Source: Marinicella rhabdoformis (GTDB taxonomy: Bacteria > Pseudomonadota > Gammaproteobacteria > Xanthomonadales > Marinicellaceae). Taken from it: a stretch of DNA of 64,000 bases. Shown here in pieces: positions 9,700-19,640 of this stretch. A program made the position numbers and the translations under genes. The stretch spans positions 62,001 through 126,000 of the forward strand of contig NZ_VTFS01000005.1 in NCBI RefSeq assembly GCF_009671245.1, written 5' to 3'. Each line of letters opens with the position of its first letter. Positions within the stretch are counted from its first letter, which is position 1. The notes beneath the pieces are model-generated. The model had not been told where the DNA came from, ran no database searches, and was given only the letters and a program-made list of their open reading frames with translations.

Positions 9700-10730
9700 A
9701 TAATGACCGTCGAATAGTAACAAAAGCCCTGATTTCTACAGGATTAGTTGGCGCTCTGGGTAGTGGCTACTACTTACTAAAGACAAATGCTGATTTAGAT
9801 TTGAATGCGTTTATTGCATCAATTGAATTAACACCTGGCTTTGAAGATTTATCAAAAAATAAAGCAGGTGCCCTGGTGCAATTGAATACAATTTATACAG
9901 AATCACAAACCAACCAGACACCGTTTATTCAAATAATCAAAAACAAAATTCAAAATGATTTTAGATTAAAGCAAATAACAACATTCAACAATTGGCAACT
10001 CAGTAACACCGAAGCCTTAATCATTGCAGCAGCAATAGAGTTGAGGGGTATAGAAACCACCAGAGAAAGCAAGAAAATATTTGAAAATGCTCCATTTGAA
10101 CCCTTTTTATCAATCACTGCTTGGGGGCCACAAGAAACCTACCAAGGTGTGAAATTCAATGAACAGTCAGATGGTCATTGTGGCTTATGGTTTGTGCTTG
10201 ATGAGATTCCAGAAGGGCTACAGCTCTACATAAATGGCAAGAAAAGCCGTTTGGTTTATGGTGAGAAGGGATTCACAAGCGGCATCTATGAACATGTTGA
10301 CGAATTTATCAACCGAGTAGGCGACTCGGAGATCATTGTTTATGATGAAATCAACCACCGAAAAGAACACATAGGTACTTTTAAGGTGTTGCCAGCTTTT
10401 GAGCTTCATCAATACCCTGACGGGAAAAAATCTAAAGTTTTCAGTTCAGTTAAAAAATGGGGACCTCAAAACATTCAAGCAGGCGAAATTTTCAACCCTC
10501 AACCTTCGGGTAATGCCGCATTTTGGTTTAAAGTTAACAGCTTATCTAACCACATACAGCTAAAATTTCAGAACCAAACCTTTTTAACCACAGTAAGGAA
10601 AGACATCATAACTTCAAGTATTCCAGAAAAATATGTACCAACAGAAAGTGGTCAGTATCCAGTATCATTGTTCAGTGCTGAGCACAATGAAACCTATGAA
10701 GTTGGTTTTTTGAACGTCAAAAACCAATAA
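9696..10730 (+). CDS. GMC partner protein: dehydrogenase small-subunit-like N-terminus plus duplicated beta domain
   Basis: Protein of 344 aa without a family I can name. The N-terminus has a twin-Arg start and hydrophobic stretch (NNDRRIVTKALISTGLVGAL), then a helical part with WQLSNTEALIIAAAIELRG. That resembles the small subunit which accompanies FAD-dependent gluconate and sorbitol dehydrogenases and often carries a Tat signal. The rest is an internal duplication: a repeat at about 143-185 (TAWGPQETYQGVKFNEQ, GLWFVLD) and again at about 247-290 (KKWGPQNIQAGEIFNPQ, AFWFKVN). Coupled by a 4-base overlap to the GMC gene, so it is probably its partner. The duplicated domain may bind a glycan or envelope substrate; this is a guess. 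Confidence 0.7.
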   Translation: MNNDRRIVTKALISTGLVGALGSGYYLLKTNADLDLNAFIASIELTPGFEDLSKNKAGALVQLNTIYTESQTNQTPFIQIIKNKIQNDFRLKQITTFNNWQLSNTEALIIAAAIELRGIETTRESKKIFENAPFEPFLSITAWGPQETYQGVKFNEQSDGHCGLWFVLDEIPEGLQLYINGKKSRLVYGEKGFTSGIYEHVDEFINRVGDSEIIVYDEINHRKEHIGTFKVLPAFELHQYPDGKKSKVFSSVKKWGPQNIQAGEIFNPQPSGNAAFWFKVNSLSNHIQLKFQNQTFLTTVRKDIITSSIPEKYVPTESGQYPVSLFSAEHNETYEVGFLNVKNQ

Positions 10731-10785
10731 AGAGTCACGCAATGATTTCATTTTCAGTTGCACATTCATGAAGTAAATATTAGCC

Positions 10786-12189
10786 ATGGTTTTTAGCTCT
10801 GTTACATTTTTGTTTTACTTCCTACCTATTTTTTTGGCGTTATATTTTCTCACCCCATTTAAAAATACGGTTCTGTTGATTTCAAGCCTCATTTTTTATG
10901 CCTGGGGCGAGCTAGGGTATACCGTTTTAATGCTGTTCTCTATAGTAGTGAATTACGGCTTTGGCCTTAACATTGATAAGAGTAAAAACAATAAAAAACT
11001 CATATTAGCTGCTGGTATTTGCTGCAATCTATTGCTGCTGACATACTTCAAGTATTTCAACTTCCTCTCAGGTTTATTCGCAGCGCATTTGACGGACCCC
11101 GTTCATTTACCTTTGGGTATTTCATTCTTCACCTTTCAAGCCATTTCTTATCTGGTAGATGTATACAGGGGTGATGCCAAGGTTGAGAAAAATGTGTTCA
11201 ATTTAGGCCTGTACATCTCTATGTTTCCACAATTGATTGCAGGCCCTATCGTTCGTTTCAAAACCGTTGCAGAACAAATTCACACCAGAGCAGTAAACCT
11301 CAATCAAATCAGTATAGGTTGGCGTATCTTCATTATCGGGTTGGCTCAGAAAGTATTGATTGCCAATACGGTGGCCTTACCTGCTGATCAAATTTTCTCA
11401 TTAACGCCCATTGAATTGACAACAGCCTTGGCTTGGTTAGGTAGCCTCTGTTATTCACTACAAATCTATTTCGATTTTGCAGGCTATTCGAACATGGCCA
11501 TTGGCCTGGGATTAATGATGGGCTTTACTTTTCCTGAAAATTTTTCGCACCCTTATATTGCACAATCAATCACTGAGTTTTGGCGCAGGTGGCACAAAAG
11601 TTTATCTGGCTGGTTTAGAGACTACCTTTACATCCCCTTGGGAGGTAATCGCGGCTCTAGTACACGCACCTACTTCAACTTATTTACTGTGTTTTTTCTT
11701 TGCGGTTTATGGCATGGTGCGGCTTGGACGTTTATTATTTGGGGCATCTACCATGGCGTGTTTTTAGTCCTTGAACGCCTTAAATTGAGCGATATTTTAA
11801 GTGCCAGCTGGCGCCCACTGAGGCATATTTACCTGTTATTGGTCGTGCTTTTTGGCTGGGTTATCTTTAGAGCTGAAAGCATCGACCACTTGATTTACTT
11901 TATACAAGCAATGTTTGGCTTTTCACAAGCAACCATAAGTAATCCCTACTATTTAGACCTCTATATTAAAAATTCAACAATAACAGCAATCACCTTAGGG
12001 GTGGTATTTTCAATGCCAGTGTTCGCTGTATTAAAAACTAAAATTCAACAGTTTAAAGCTACAGGTCACTCATATACTACCGTCATGTGCTCTGGCATAT
12101 TAGAGCTGTTTTATGCTGTCATTTTTATTTATGCTTTGATGCTGGTTGCCAGCGGCAGCTATAACCCTTTTATCTACTTCAGGTTCTGA
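10786..12189 (+). CDS. MBOAT-family O-acyltransferase (AlgI/DltB-like)
   Basis: Polytopic inner-membrane acyltransferase of 467 aa. The N-terminus (MVFSSVTFLFYFLPIFLALYF), PLGISFFTFQAISYLVDVYRG, FWRRWHKSLSGWFRDYLYIPLGG and CGLWHGAAWTFIIWG (catalytic His310) are the canonical AlgI signature. Such proteins pass acetyl or other acyl groups across the membrane to a periplasmic SGNH-type transferase. That partner is the next gene, 2 bases downstream. The gene starts 55 bases after the GMC partner gene. The acceptor (alginate, another glycan or a lipid-linked polymer) is unknown; no alginate genes are in the window. Confidence 0.93.
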   Translation: MVFSSVTFLFYFLPIFLALYFLTPFKNTVLLISSLIFYAWGELGYTVLMLFSIVVNYGFGLNIDKSKNNKKLILAAGICCNLLLLTYFKYFNFLSGLFAAHLTDPVHLPLGISFFTFQAISYLVDVYRGDAKVEKNVFNLGLYISMFPQLIAGPIVRFKTVAEQIHTRAVNLNQISIGWRIFIIGLAQKVLIANTVALPADQIFSLTPIELTTALAWLGSLCYSLQIYFDFAGYSNMAIGLGLMMGFTFPENFSHPYIAQSITEFWRRWHKSLSGWFRDYLYIPLGGNRGSSTRTYFNLFTVFFLCGLWHGAAWTFIIWGIYHGVFLVLERLKLSDILSASWRPLRHIYLLLVVLFGWVIFRAESIDHLIYFIQAMFGFSQATISNPYYLDLYIKNSTITAITLGVVFSMPVFAVLKTKIQQFKATGHSYTTVMCSGILELFYAVIFIYALMLVASGSYNPFIYFRF

Positions 12190-12191
12190 TC

Positions 12192-13352
12192 ATGAAAACA
12201 ATTTATCAAATGATGTCACTGTTGTTTTTTATGTTGGTACTTTCATTGCCGGCCCTTAAATACTTAACAGAAGAGCCTAAAAGCCATTCTACAATTGAGA
12301 ACAGAGCACTTGCCTCTCTGCCTGATTTACCTCTCAACTTTGATCAACTGACATCTGCAAGAAATGATTTCGAGGCTTATTTGAAAGACCACTTTGGTTT
12401 CAAGGATTCAATCATTAAACGAATCAACGGCATCAACTATTTTCTCTACAAAGAAACCACGTCCAAAAGGGTTTCCATTGGCAAAAACGGGTACCTGTAC
12501 TTAAACTCCCACGGCAATGACAATAAGAATGCCATTTTGAAATCTGTATGTAACGTCACAACACCTACAGAAGCCACCCTTAAAAAGATGAAATCTGGCC
12601 TCAATCGCTTCATTGACCACCATCAAACTAAAGGCATTGAAACTGCAATAACAATTATTCCGACAAAATCAAAAATATATCCAGAGTTTTTACCCAATAT
12701 GGAAGGGCATTGGTGTGACAACACTCACCCCACATGGATTGATGAGTTTATCAGTGACCTTAATAATTCTCAGCTGATTTATCCTTTGGCTCTTTTTAAG
12801 GCCTGGAAAACTGAATTTGATGTATTCCTCCCAAAACGTTTTCACTGGAATGGAAAAACACCTTACAAAATGGCTCAAAAAATCTTAAAACACTGGAACA
12901 TCGAACAAACCCTGTTTCCATCATCAAGCATTGAACCAATCAAGTCAGACCTCAACAATCACCTAGCCGGCTTAGCATTTTTCGACACCACCACCAAGTA
13001 CAGCTACCTAGATGAAAAAATGACCCGGTGTAGAAATGCCGACTGTATAACAGGATTTAAATCACATTATGAGCGGGGGGTTGTTCAACAATACAAAAGA
13101 AACACCGACAATTCACTTACATTGTTGATACTTTCTGACTCCTTTGGGCCAGGAATCACACGTCAACTTCCAATTGGTTTTTCAGAAGTGGTGTCAGTGG
13201 ACCTGAATCACCTTCAAAAAAACGAGGAAAAAGCATTCATTAAGTGGATAGTTAAAAAAGTAAAACCAAGCCACATGCTTTATGTTATGCATGATGGCGG
13301 CATCATTTGGCAGTCATTAAGGCTAAACAGAATGCTTTCAAAAGTTGAATAA
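12192..13352 (+). CDS. AlgX/AlgJ-like SGNH O-acetyltransferase, periplasmic
   Basis: Protein of 386 aa with an N-terminal signal anchor (MSLLFFMLVLSLPALKYL). The pattern IENRALASLPDLP, FEAYLKDHFGFKDSIIKRIN and KRVSIGKNGYLYLNS is the standard opening of AlgJ/AlgX (DHHW) proteins. A central FHWNGKTPYKMAQKI holds the HW pair, and LILSDSFGPG carries the SGNH Ser-Phe-Gly motif. The DxH signature is weakened: RFHWNG lacks the usual Asp just before His. It lies 2 bases after the MBOAT gene, the usual functional partner. It would finish O-acylation of a periplasmic glycan. Last gene of the plus-strand envelope run; the next gene converges. Confidence 0.85.
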   Translation: MKTIYQMMSLLFFMLVLSLPALKYLTEEPKSHSTIENRALASLPDLPLNFDQLTSARNDFEAYLKDHFGFKDSIIKRINGINYFLYKETTSKRVSIGKNGYLYLNSHGNDNKNAILKSVCNVTTPTEATLKKMKSGLNRFIDHHQTKGIETAITIIPTKSKIYPEFLPNMEGHWCDNTHPTWIDEFISDLNNSQLIYPLALFKAWKTEFDVFLPKRFHWNGKTPYKMAQKILKHWNIEQTLFPSSSIEPIKSDLNNHLAGLAFFDTTTKYSYLDEKMTRCRNADCITGFKSHYERGVVQQYKRNTDNSLTLLILSDSFGPGITRQLPIGFSEVVSVDLNHLQKNEEKAFIKWIVKKVKPSHMLYVMHDGGIIWQSLRLNRMLSKVE

Positions 13353-13384
13353 ATAAAGTGCCATTTATCTCGTGTGTCAATGGT

Positions 13385-14245
13385 TTAGAGGGGCTTACTT
13401 GCTACAAACAGCAATTGCTCTTCACCTAAATAACCATATTTTTCTGACCAAGCGGTAATCACATAAGGCTGTTCAAAACCAATCTCAGACATTTCATCTA
13501 ATATGTTCCAACCAAAATCATAAAAGCTCAAGCAACCTTTATCATTGATTGGATCACCGTGATATTCGGGGGGCTCCAAATGCTCAACTTCATTTTTGTC
13601 GTTAATGACTGCCCTTACAAGGTGTTTATGTCTGTTGGCATCAAAAGGGAATGACATCAGAAGCTTCCCCCCTGGTTTTAAAACCCTAAACATTTCTTTC
13701 ATGGCTGACTTGTAGTCAGGTATATGTTCCAAACAATCAAAAGACAGCACTAAATCCATGCTTTTTCCTTTGAAGGATAATTGAGTCAAATCCTCATGCT
13801 GGATATATTTGAATCTTTTTCGTACTTTTTTACCTGGTTTCGTGTCTGCACCTACATATTCACTCCCAGTAACTTGATACCGTTTCTTTTTTAAATACTT
13901 ATAAAAAGGGGTTAACTGCTCTGTTATATAAATACGCTCTGATTGTCCCAGCTTTAGGTGTCTGACCAGTACATGAAAAGACAGTCTTGTTCGATTGTTA
14001 AGTAACGTTTTAGGACAAATCAACCTTTCCCTCCAGTTGATTTTTTCACCATTTGCATACTCCCAGTCTACAATAAAATCTACTGATTGGTTTGCAGTTA
14101 TTGAATAACCAGGGACAACAAATGATCGCCCCGCATGAGTTTTTTCAAGGCTTAATAATGCAGCATTTCGTACTTTATACTTTGGGGTTGACTTAATATA
14201 ATGAGAAACAAACTCATTTTTGCTTTTGAAAATAGTGAAGTTCAT
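13385..14245 (-). CDS. Class I SAM-dependent methyltransferase
   Basis: Soluble protein of 286 aa. Its second half is a Methyltransf_11-type Rossmann fold: VTGSEYVGAD, LVLSFDCLEHIPDYKSAMKEM and FRVLKPGGKLLMSFPF. The first half (about 1-110) is of unknown type with two basic segments and no cysteine cluster. Such proteins are common in polysaccharide loci and act on sugars, lipids or small molecules. It converges on the AlgX-like gene, leaving 32 bases, and is divergent from hfq; a TATAAT lies 23 bases upstream of its ATG (14268-14273). It stands where miaA often sits in gammaproteobacteria. Substrate unknown. Confidence 0.85.
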   Translation of the reverse strand: MNFTIFKSKNEFVSHYIKSTPKYKVRNAALLSLEKTHAGRSFVVPGYSITANQSVDFIVDWEYANGEKINWRERLICPKTLLNNRTRLSFHVLVRHLKLGQSERIYITEQLTPFYKYLKKKRYQVTGSEYVGADTKPGKKVRKRFKYIQHEDLTQLSFKGKSMDLVLSFDCLEHIPDYKSAMKEMFRVLKPGGKLLMSFPFDANRHKHLVRAVINDKNEVEHLEPPEYHGDPINDKGCLSFYDFGWNILDEMSEIGFEQPYVITAWSEKYGYLGEEQLLFVASKPL

Positions 14246-14372
14246 TTCAAAGATTGGCTAAATTTTTATTATAGCGTATTCTATGACAAAATTATGAACG
14301 TAAGAACAAAGCTAAAAAGATTTTGCTAATGAACAAGTTTTCAATCTTAATATGTTAGAATTCCGTTCATAT

Positions 14373-14378
14373 TATAAT
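14373..14378 (+). promoter_or_regulatory. Likely -10 box for hfq
   Basis: Perfect TATAAT 20 bases upstream of the hfq ATG, in an AT-rich divergent spacer. I see no good -35 box at 16-18 bases, so this is a partial promoter match only. Confidence 0.4.
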
Positions 14379-14397
14379 AATGAGCTAGGGTATCAGC

Positions 14398-14637
14398 ATG
14401 TCTAAATCACAAACTTTACAAGATCCATTTTTAAACGCTTTGAGAAAAGAGCGTATTCCTGTGTCTGTTTTTTTGATGAATGGTATTAAGTTACAAGGTA
14501 CGATTGAGTCATTTGACCAATTTGTTATCGTGTTAAATAACACCACCAACCAATTGGTTTATAAGCACGCGGTTTCGACCATTGTGCCTGCTAAAAACGT
14601 CAGTACTTATAAAATTCAACAAGAAGCTGAAGACTGA
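14398..14637 (+). CDS. hfq: RNA chaperone Hfq
   Basis: Sm-like hexameric RNA chaperone of 79 aa that pairs small RNAs with mRNAs. Sm1 is seen as [27 protein letters not shown] and Sm2 as [10 protein letters not shown], with the proximal-face and rim residues of bacterial Hfq in place. The C-terminal tail is very short (about 10 residues after the Sm fold) compared with E. coli (102 aa). A TATAAT at 14373-14378 and AGGG upstream of the ATG fit a local promoter. It is first in the hfq-hflX-hflKC-purA block; a hairpin follows. Confidence 0.98.
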   Translation: MSKSQTLQDPFLNALRKERIPVSVFLMNGIKLQGTIESFDQFVIVLNNTTNQLVYKHAVSTIVPAKNVSTYKIQQEAED

Positions 14638-14666
14638 TAAGGTTAATACATACCAAAAATTCGAAA

Positions 14667-14707
14667 GTAACCTGTTGATGACGTGCTTATCAGAGGTTGC
14701 TTTTTTT
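14667..14707 (+). terminator. Hairpin plus T-run after hfq
   Basis: Arms GTAACCT and AGGTTGC (one G-T pair) enclose a second short stem TGAT/ATCA, followed by seven T. It lies between hfq and hflX, so it may attenuate rather than fully stop transcription into the hfl genes. Confidence 0.55.
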
Positions 14708-14770
14708 ATGGGCAAAAATAAAGACCGCTCTCTTCATGTAAGAGAAAGTATTCAAAGGAGATAGATCAAC

Positions 14771-16114
14771 TTGTTCGAGAGATCCAAAAGAGGCGACAAA
14801 GCCATACTGTTATCACCCCACACACCAGATGGTGAATTGGAAGGTGAGGCTTTGGACCGCTTGAATGAATTCAAAGAACTGGCCACCACAGCTGGCGCTG
14901 AAATATTTGGTGTGTTGACCAGCAGCCGACTGAATGTAGAGCCTAAATTTTATATTGGTACAGGTAAAGCTGAAGAACTGGCTCAATTGGTTGAATCTAA
15001 TGAAGCCGATTTGGTTTTGGTTGATGCGTCACTCAGTCCAGTACAAGAACGAAACCTTGAAAAACTGGTTCAAGCCCGGGTTTTGGACCGCCGCACCTTG
15101 ATTCTCGATATTTTTTCTCAACGTGCACGCTCTTATGAAGGCCAATTGCAAGTTGAACTGGCCCAATTGAAACACATGTCCACTCGATTGATTCGTGGAT
15201 GGACCCATCTGGAACGCCAAAAAGGTGGTATTGGTATGCGTGGGCCGGGTGAAACCCAGTTAGAAACGGACAGGCGTTTGTTGGCCGTACGCATGAAAAG
15301 CCTGAACAGCAAACTTGAAAAAGTGGTTAGGCAACGAGAACAAGGCAGGCGACAACGCAAAAAGTCAGGGGTTAAAATGATTGCTTTGGTTGGTTACACC
15401 AATGCAGGAAAGTCAACATTGTTCAACAGGTTAACCGATGCCGAAGTGTATGCACAAGATCAGTTGTTCGCCACTTTGGACCCAACTGTACGCCAATTAG
15501 AATCAATTTCAGGAACCAAAGCAGTGATTTCTGACACGGTGGGTTTCGTGCGCGACCTGCCCCATGAACTGGTGGCGGCATTCCGTGCCACTTTACAAGA
15601 AGCCTTGGATGCTGACCTACTCTTACATGTGATAGACGATGCCAACCCAGAACACCGTGACCACATCAATGAAGTCAATAAAGTCCTGTTTGAGCTGAAA
15701 TTAAAAGATGTACCCATGATTGAAGTGTACAACAAAATTGACGTTTCTGGAGCAGAACCCGCTTGGCTTAAAGGGCATGAAGGCAGTGCAGATAAGGTTT
15801 GGCTTTCGGCTTACAGTGAAGAAGGCATCGATTTATTAATGAAAGCCATTGAAGAACGGGTCAATCGTACCCATCTTACATTGGATTTCAGCCTGCCTTT
15901 GTCTGAAGCCCGCTTGCGCGCCCAGTTTTATCAAGCTGATGCGGTAAAAAATGAGGCTTTTGACGATGCAGGTAACTGGTTATTGACGGTTGATATGGCA
16001 ATAGAAAAGTGGCATCAAATGGCCAAAGCAGATGGTTCTGAAGGACAGTTTGTGGCAGAATTATTGACCCAACACGATCAGGCACCCAAAAAAGACAACT
16101 TTATCGGAGATTAA
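14771..16114 (+). CDS. hflX: GTPase HflX
   Basis: Ribosome-associated GTPase of 447 aa that rescues and splits stalled ribosomes. The N-terminal HflX domain has GTGKAEEL and VDASLSPVQERNLE; then GGIGMRGPGETQLETDRR (the glycine-rich switch typical of HflX), a coiled segment, and the G domain with GYTNAGKST (G1), SDTVGFVRDLPHELV (G3) and YNKID (G4). The start is TTG: AAAGGAG lies 10 bases upstream and the peptide MFERSKRGDKAILL aligns with E. coli HflX MFDRYDAGEQAVLV. It is followed 1 base later by hflK. Confidence 0.97.
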   Translation: MFERSKRGDKAILLSPHTPDGELEGEALDRLNEFKELATTAGAEIFGVLTSSRLNVEPKFYIGTGKAEELAQLVESNEADLVLVDASLSPVQERNLEKLVQARVLDRRTLILDIFSQRARSYEGQLQVELAQLKHMSTRLIRGWTHLERQKGGIGMRGPGETQLETDRRLLAVRMKSLNSKLEKVVRQREQGRRQRKKSGVKMIALVGYTNAGKSTLFNRLTDAEVYAQDQLFATLDPTVRQLESISGTKAVISDTVGFVRDLPHELVAAFRATLQEALDADLLLHVIDDANPEHRDHINEVNKVLFELKLKDVPMIEVYNKIDVSGAEPAWLKGHEGSADKVWLSAYSEEGIDLLMKAIEERVNRTHLTLDFSLPLSEARLRAQFYQADAVKNEAFDDAGNWLLTVDMAIEKWHQMAKADGSEGQFVAELLTQHDQAPKKDNFIGD

Positions 16115-16115
16115 T

Positions 16116-17264
16116 ATGCCTTGGAACGAACCTGGCAACAATCAGTCGGGCCCTAACAAGCCCAACAAACCACAAGGCGGTAACCAACCTCCAGGGTTTG
16201 ACAAAATACTCAGCGACTTTTTTAATTCATTAAAAAGTCTCTTTGGAGGCGGCTCTGGCGGCTCATCCAACAACAACGGTGCACAAGCACCTATATTGTT
16301 TTTCATCATCGCCATACTTGGTTTAGGACTGTGGAGTTCAGCCTACCGAATAGATCAACCCGAACGCGGTGTTGTTTTGATATTTGGTAAATACTCACAT
16401 ACCATGCAACCCGGGTTGAATTTTACTTTACCCAAACCTTTTGCTGAAGTTTATAAGGTCAATGTAGAAACTGTTCGTCAAGAAGACAACAGCGGTCAAA
16501 TGCTGACCGAAGATAAAAACTTGATTGAAATTGACTACTCGATTCAATACCGGATTGATGAAACACTGGTCAATGATTACCTGTTCAATATCAGCAACCC
16601 TCAAAACACGGTATCACAAGTGGCAGAAAGTGCCATGCGCCAAGTGGCAGGAACCAGCACTTTAGACCACATCGTCAATGAAAACCGCACAGATGTGAAC
16701 TTCAAAGTTCAGTCAGAGTTGCAACAAATGCTTAATGAATATGGTGCTGGAATTGAAATTCGCCAGGTGAACATCACAGAAGTTCACCCACCAAGAAATG
16801 TCAAAGAAGCCTTTGATGATGTTGTGAAAGCCAGAGAAGATCAAAAAACCTACATCAATCAGGCCAATGAATACGCCAAACGTGTGATTCCTGAAGCAGA
16901 AGGTAAAGTGTTGAAAATCATCCAAGAGGCAGAAGCATACAAAGAATCAATCATTGCGGAAGCCAAAGGTAAAGCAGAACGCTTCGACTTACTCAGAACT
17001 CAATATGAAATGGCTCCTGAAGTCACGCGTCAACGCATGTATTTAGAGACCATGGAATCTGTTTTAGGCGAAACGGCTAAAATTGTGATGGATGGAAAAG
17101 ACAGTAACTCTTTGATGTACCTGCCCATTGATCAATTGATGAAGCAAAGCAATAAACAATCCATTCAACCCATCGATTTCGGTACCACCGTTGTTACAGC
17201 ACCTGCTGAAAGAAAAACAACCACCAGAAACAACCGCAACACCAACCGTGGCAGAGGAAATTAA
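16116..17264 (+). CDS. hflK: FtsH protease regulator HflK
   Basis: SPFH/Band 7 membrane protein of 382 aa that forms the HflKC cage around the FtsH protease. It has a Gly/Pro/Asn-rich cytoplasmic start (MPWNEPGNNQSGPNKPNKPQ), a membrane helix at about 59-78, then the band 7 domain (ERGVVLIFGKYSHTMQPGLNF) and a long helical segment with the conserved RQVNITEVHPPRNVKEAFDDV. GGAG precedes the ATG. Two bases separate it from hflC, with which it always works. Confidence 0.97.
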   Translation: MPWNEPGNNQSGPNKPNKPQGGNQPPGFDKILSDFFNSLKSLFGGGSGGSSNNNGAQAPILFFIIAILGLGLWSSAYRIDQPERGVVLIFGKYSHTMQPGLNFTLPKPFAEVYKVNVETVRQEDNSGQMLTEDKNLIEIDYSIQYRIDETLVNDYLFNISNPQNTVSQVAESAMRQVAGTSTLDHIVNENRTDVNFKVQSELQQMLNEYGAGIEIRQVNITEVHPPRNVKEAFDDVVKAREDQKTYINQANEYAKRVIPEAEGKVLKIIQEAEAYKESIIAEAKGKAERFDLLRTQYEMAPEVTRQRMYLETMESVLGETAKIVMDGKDSNSLMYLPIDQLMKQSNKQSIQPIDFGTTVVTAPAERKTTTRNNRNTNRGRGN

Positions 17265-17266
17265 TC

Positions 17267-18126
17267 ATGAATAAACTGATATCACTTTTTGTAGTTTTGA
17301 TTATGCTGGCGGTTCTTTCAGGCTTTTTTATCTTCACTGTTGATGAAAAAGAAACAGCCGTTAAATTTAAGTTTGGTGAAATCATCCAAGCAGGTTATGA
17401 GCCCGGTTTACATTTCAAGTTACCGGTTGTTAATAACATCAAGAAATTTGATAAACGCATCCAAACCTTAGACAACAAACCAGAACGCGTCTTCAATACA
17501 GACAATGAATATTTAATGGTAGATTATTTTGTAAAATGGAAAATAAAAGACGTTCAAGAATTCTACACCGCCAATGAAGGTTTGATAGCCAAAGCAAACG
17601 CCAACCTTTCAGGTGTGATTAAAAATGCCTTGTTAGAAGAGTTCTCGGTTCGCACGCTAGATCAAGTCATCTCAACTGAGCGTATAGAGTTGATGGAAAA
17701 CTTGAAAAAATTGACCAGTATTAAAGCGGTTGATTTTGGTATGGAAATTATTGATGTTCGTATCAAACAAATCAACTTAGACGACTCAGTCAATGAATCT
17801 GTTTATAACCGCATGCGTTCAGAACGATTGGCAGAGGCTGCTGAACATCGATCTAACGGTACCAAAGAGTCGATTAACATCAAAGCCCAAACAGACAAAA
17901 AGATCCGCATCATGTTGGCCGAAGCTGACCAACAATCAGCGGTTATCCAAGGTCAAGGTGATGCTGAAGCCACACGCTTGTATGCTGAGAGTTTCAACAA
18001 AAACCCAGAGTTTTATGCCTTTACACGAAGTCTTGAAGCTTACAAAAAGAGTTTCAGCGCCGACGGTGGTAGCATGATGGTACTGGACCCCAATTCTGAG
18101 TTTTTCAAATACTTTAAAAATCAGAA

Positions 18127-18130
<4 letters not shown>
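17267..18130 (+). CDS. hflC: FtsH protease regulator HflC
   Basis: Partner of HflK, 287 aa. An N-terminal signal anchor (about 5-23) is followed by the SPFH domain (DEKETAVKFKFGEIIQAGYEPG), then GMEIIDVRIKQINLDDSVNESVYNRMRSER and the helix EATRLYAESFNKNPEFYAFTRSLEAY, all diagnostic for HflC. AGAGGA precedes the ATG. Its stop overlaps the GTG of the DUF2065 gene by 4 bases. Confidence 0.97.
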
Positions 18131-19592
<1,462 letters not shown>

Positions 19593-19612
19593 AGTTCAAC
19601 ATGACTGGTTCG

Positions 19613-19640
19613 AAAGGCCGCAGATTGCGGCCTTTTTTTT
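19613..19640 (+). terminator. Rho-independent terminator after purA
   Basis: Perfect GGCCGCA/TGCGGCC stem with a GAT loop followed by eight T. It ends the hfq-to-purA transcript and abuts the stop of the convergent gene at 19639. Confidence 0.92.
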
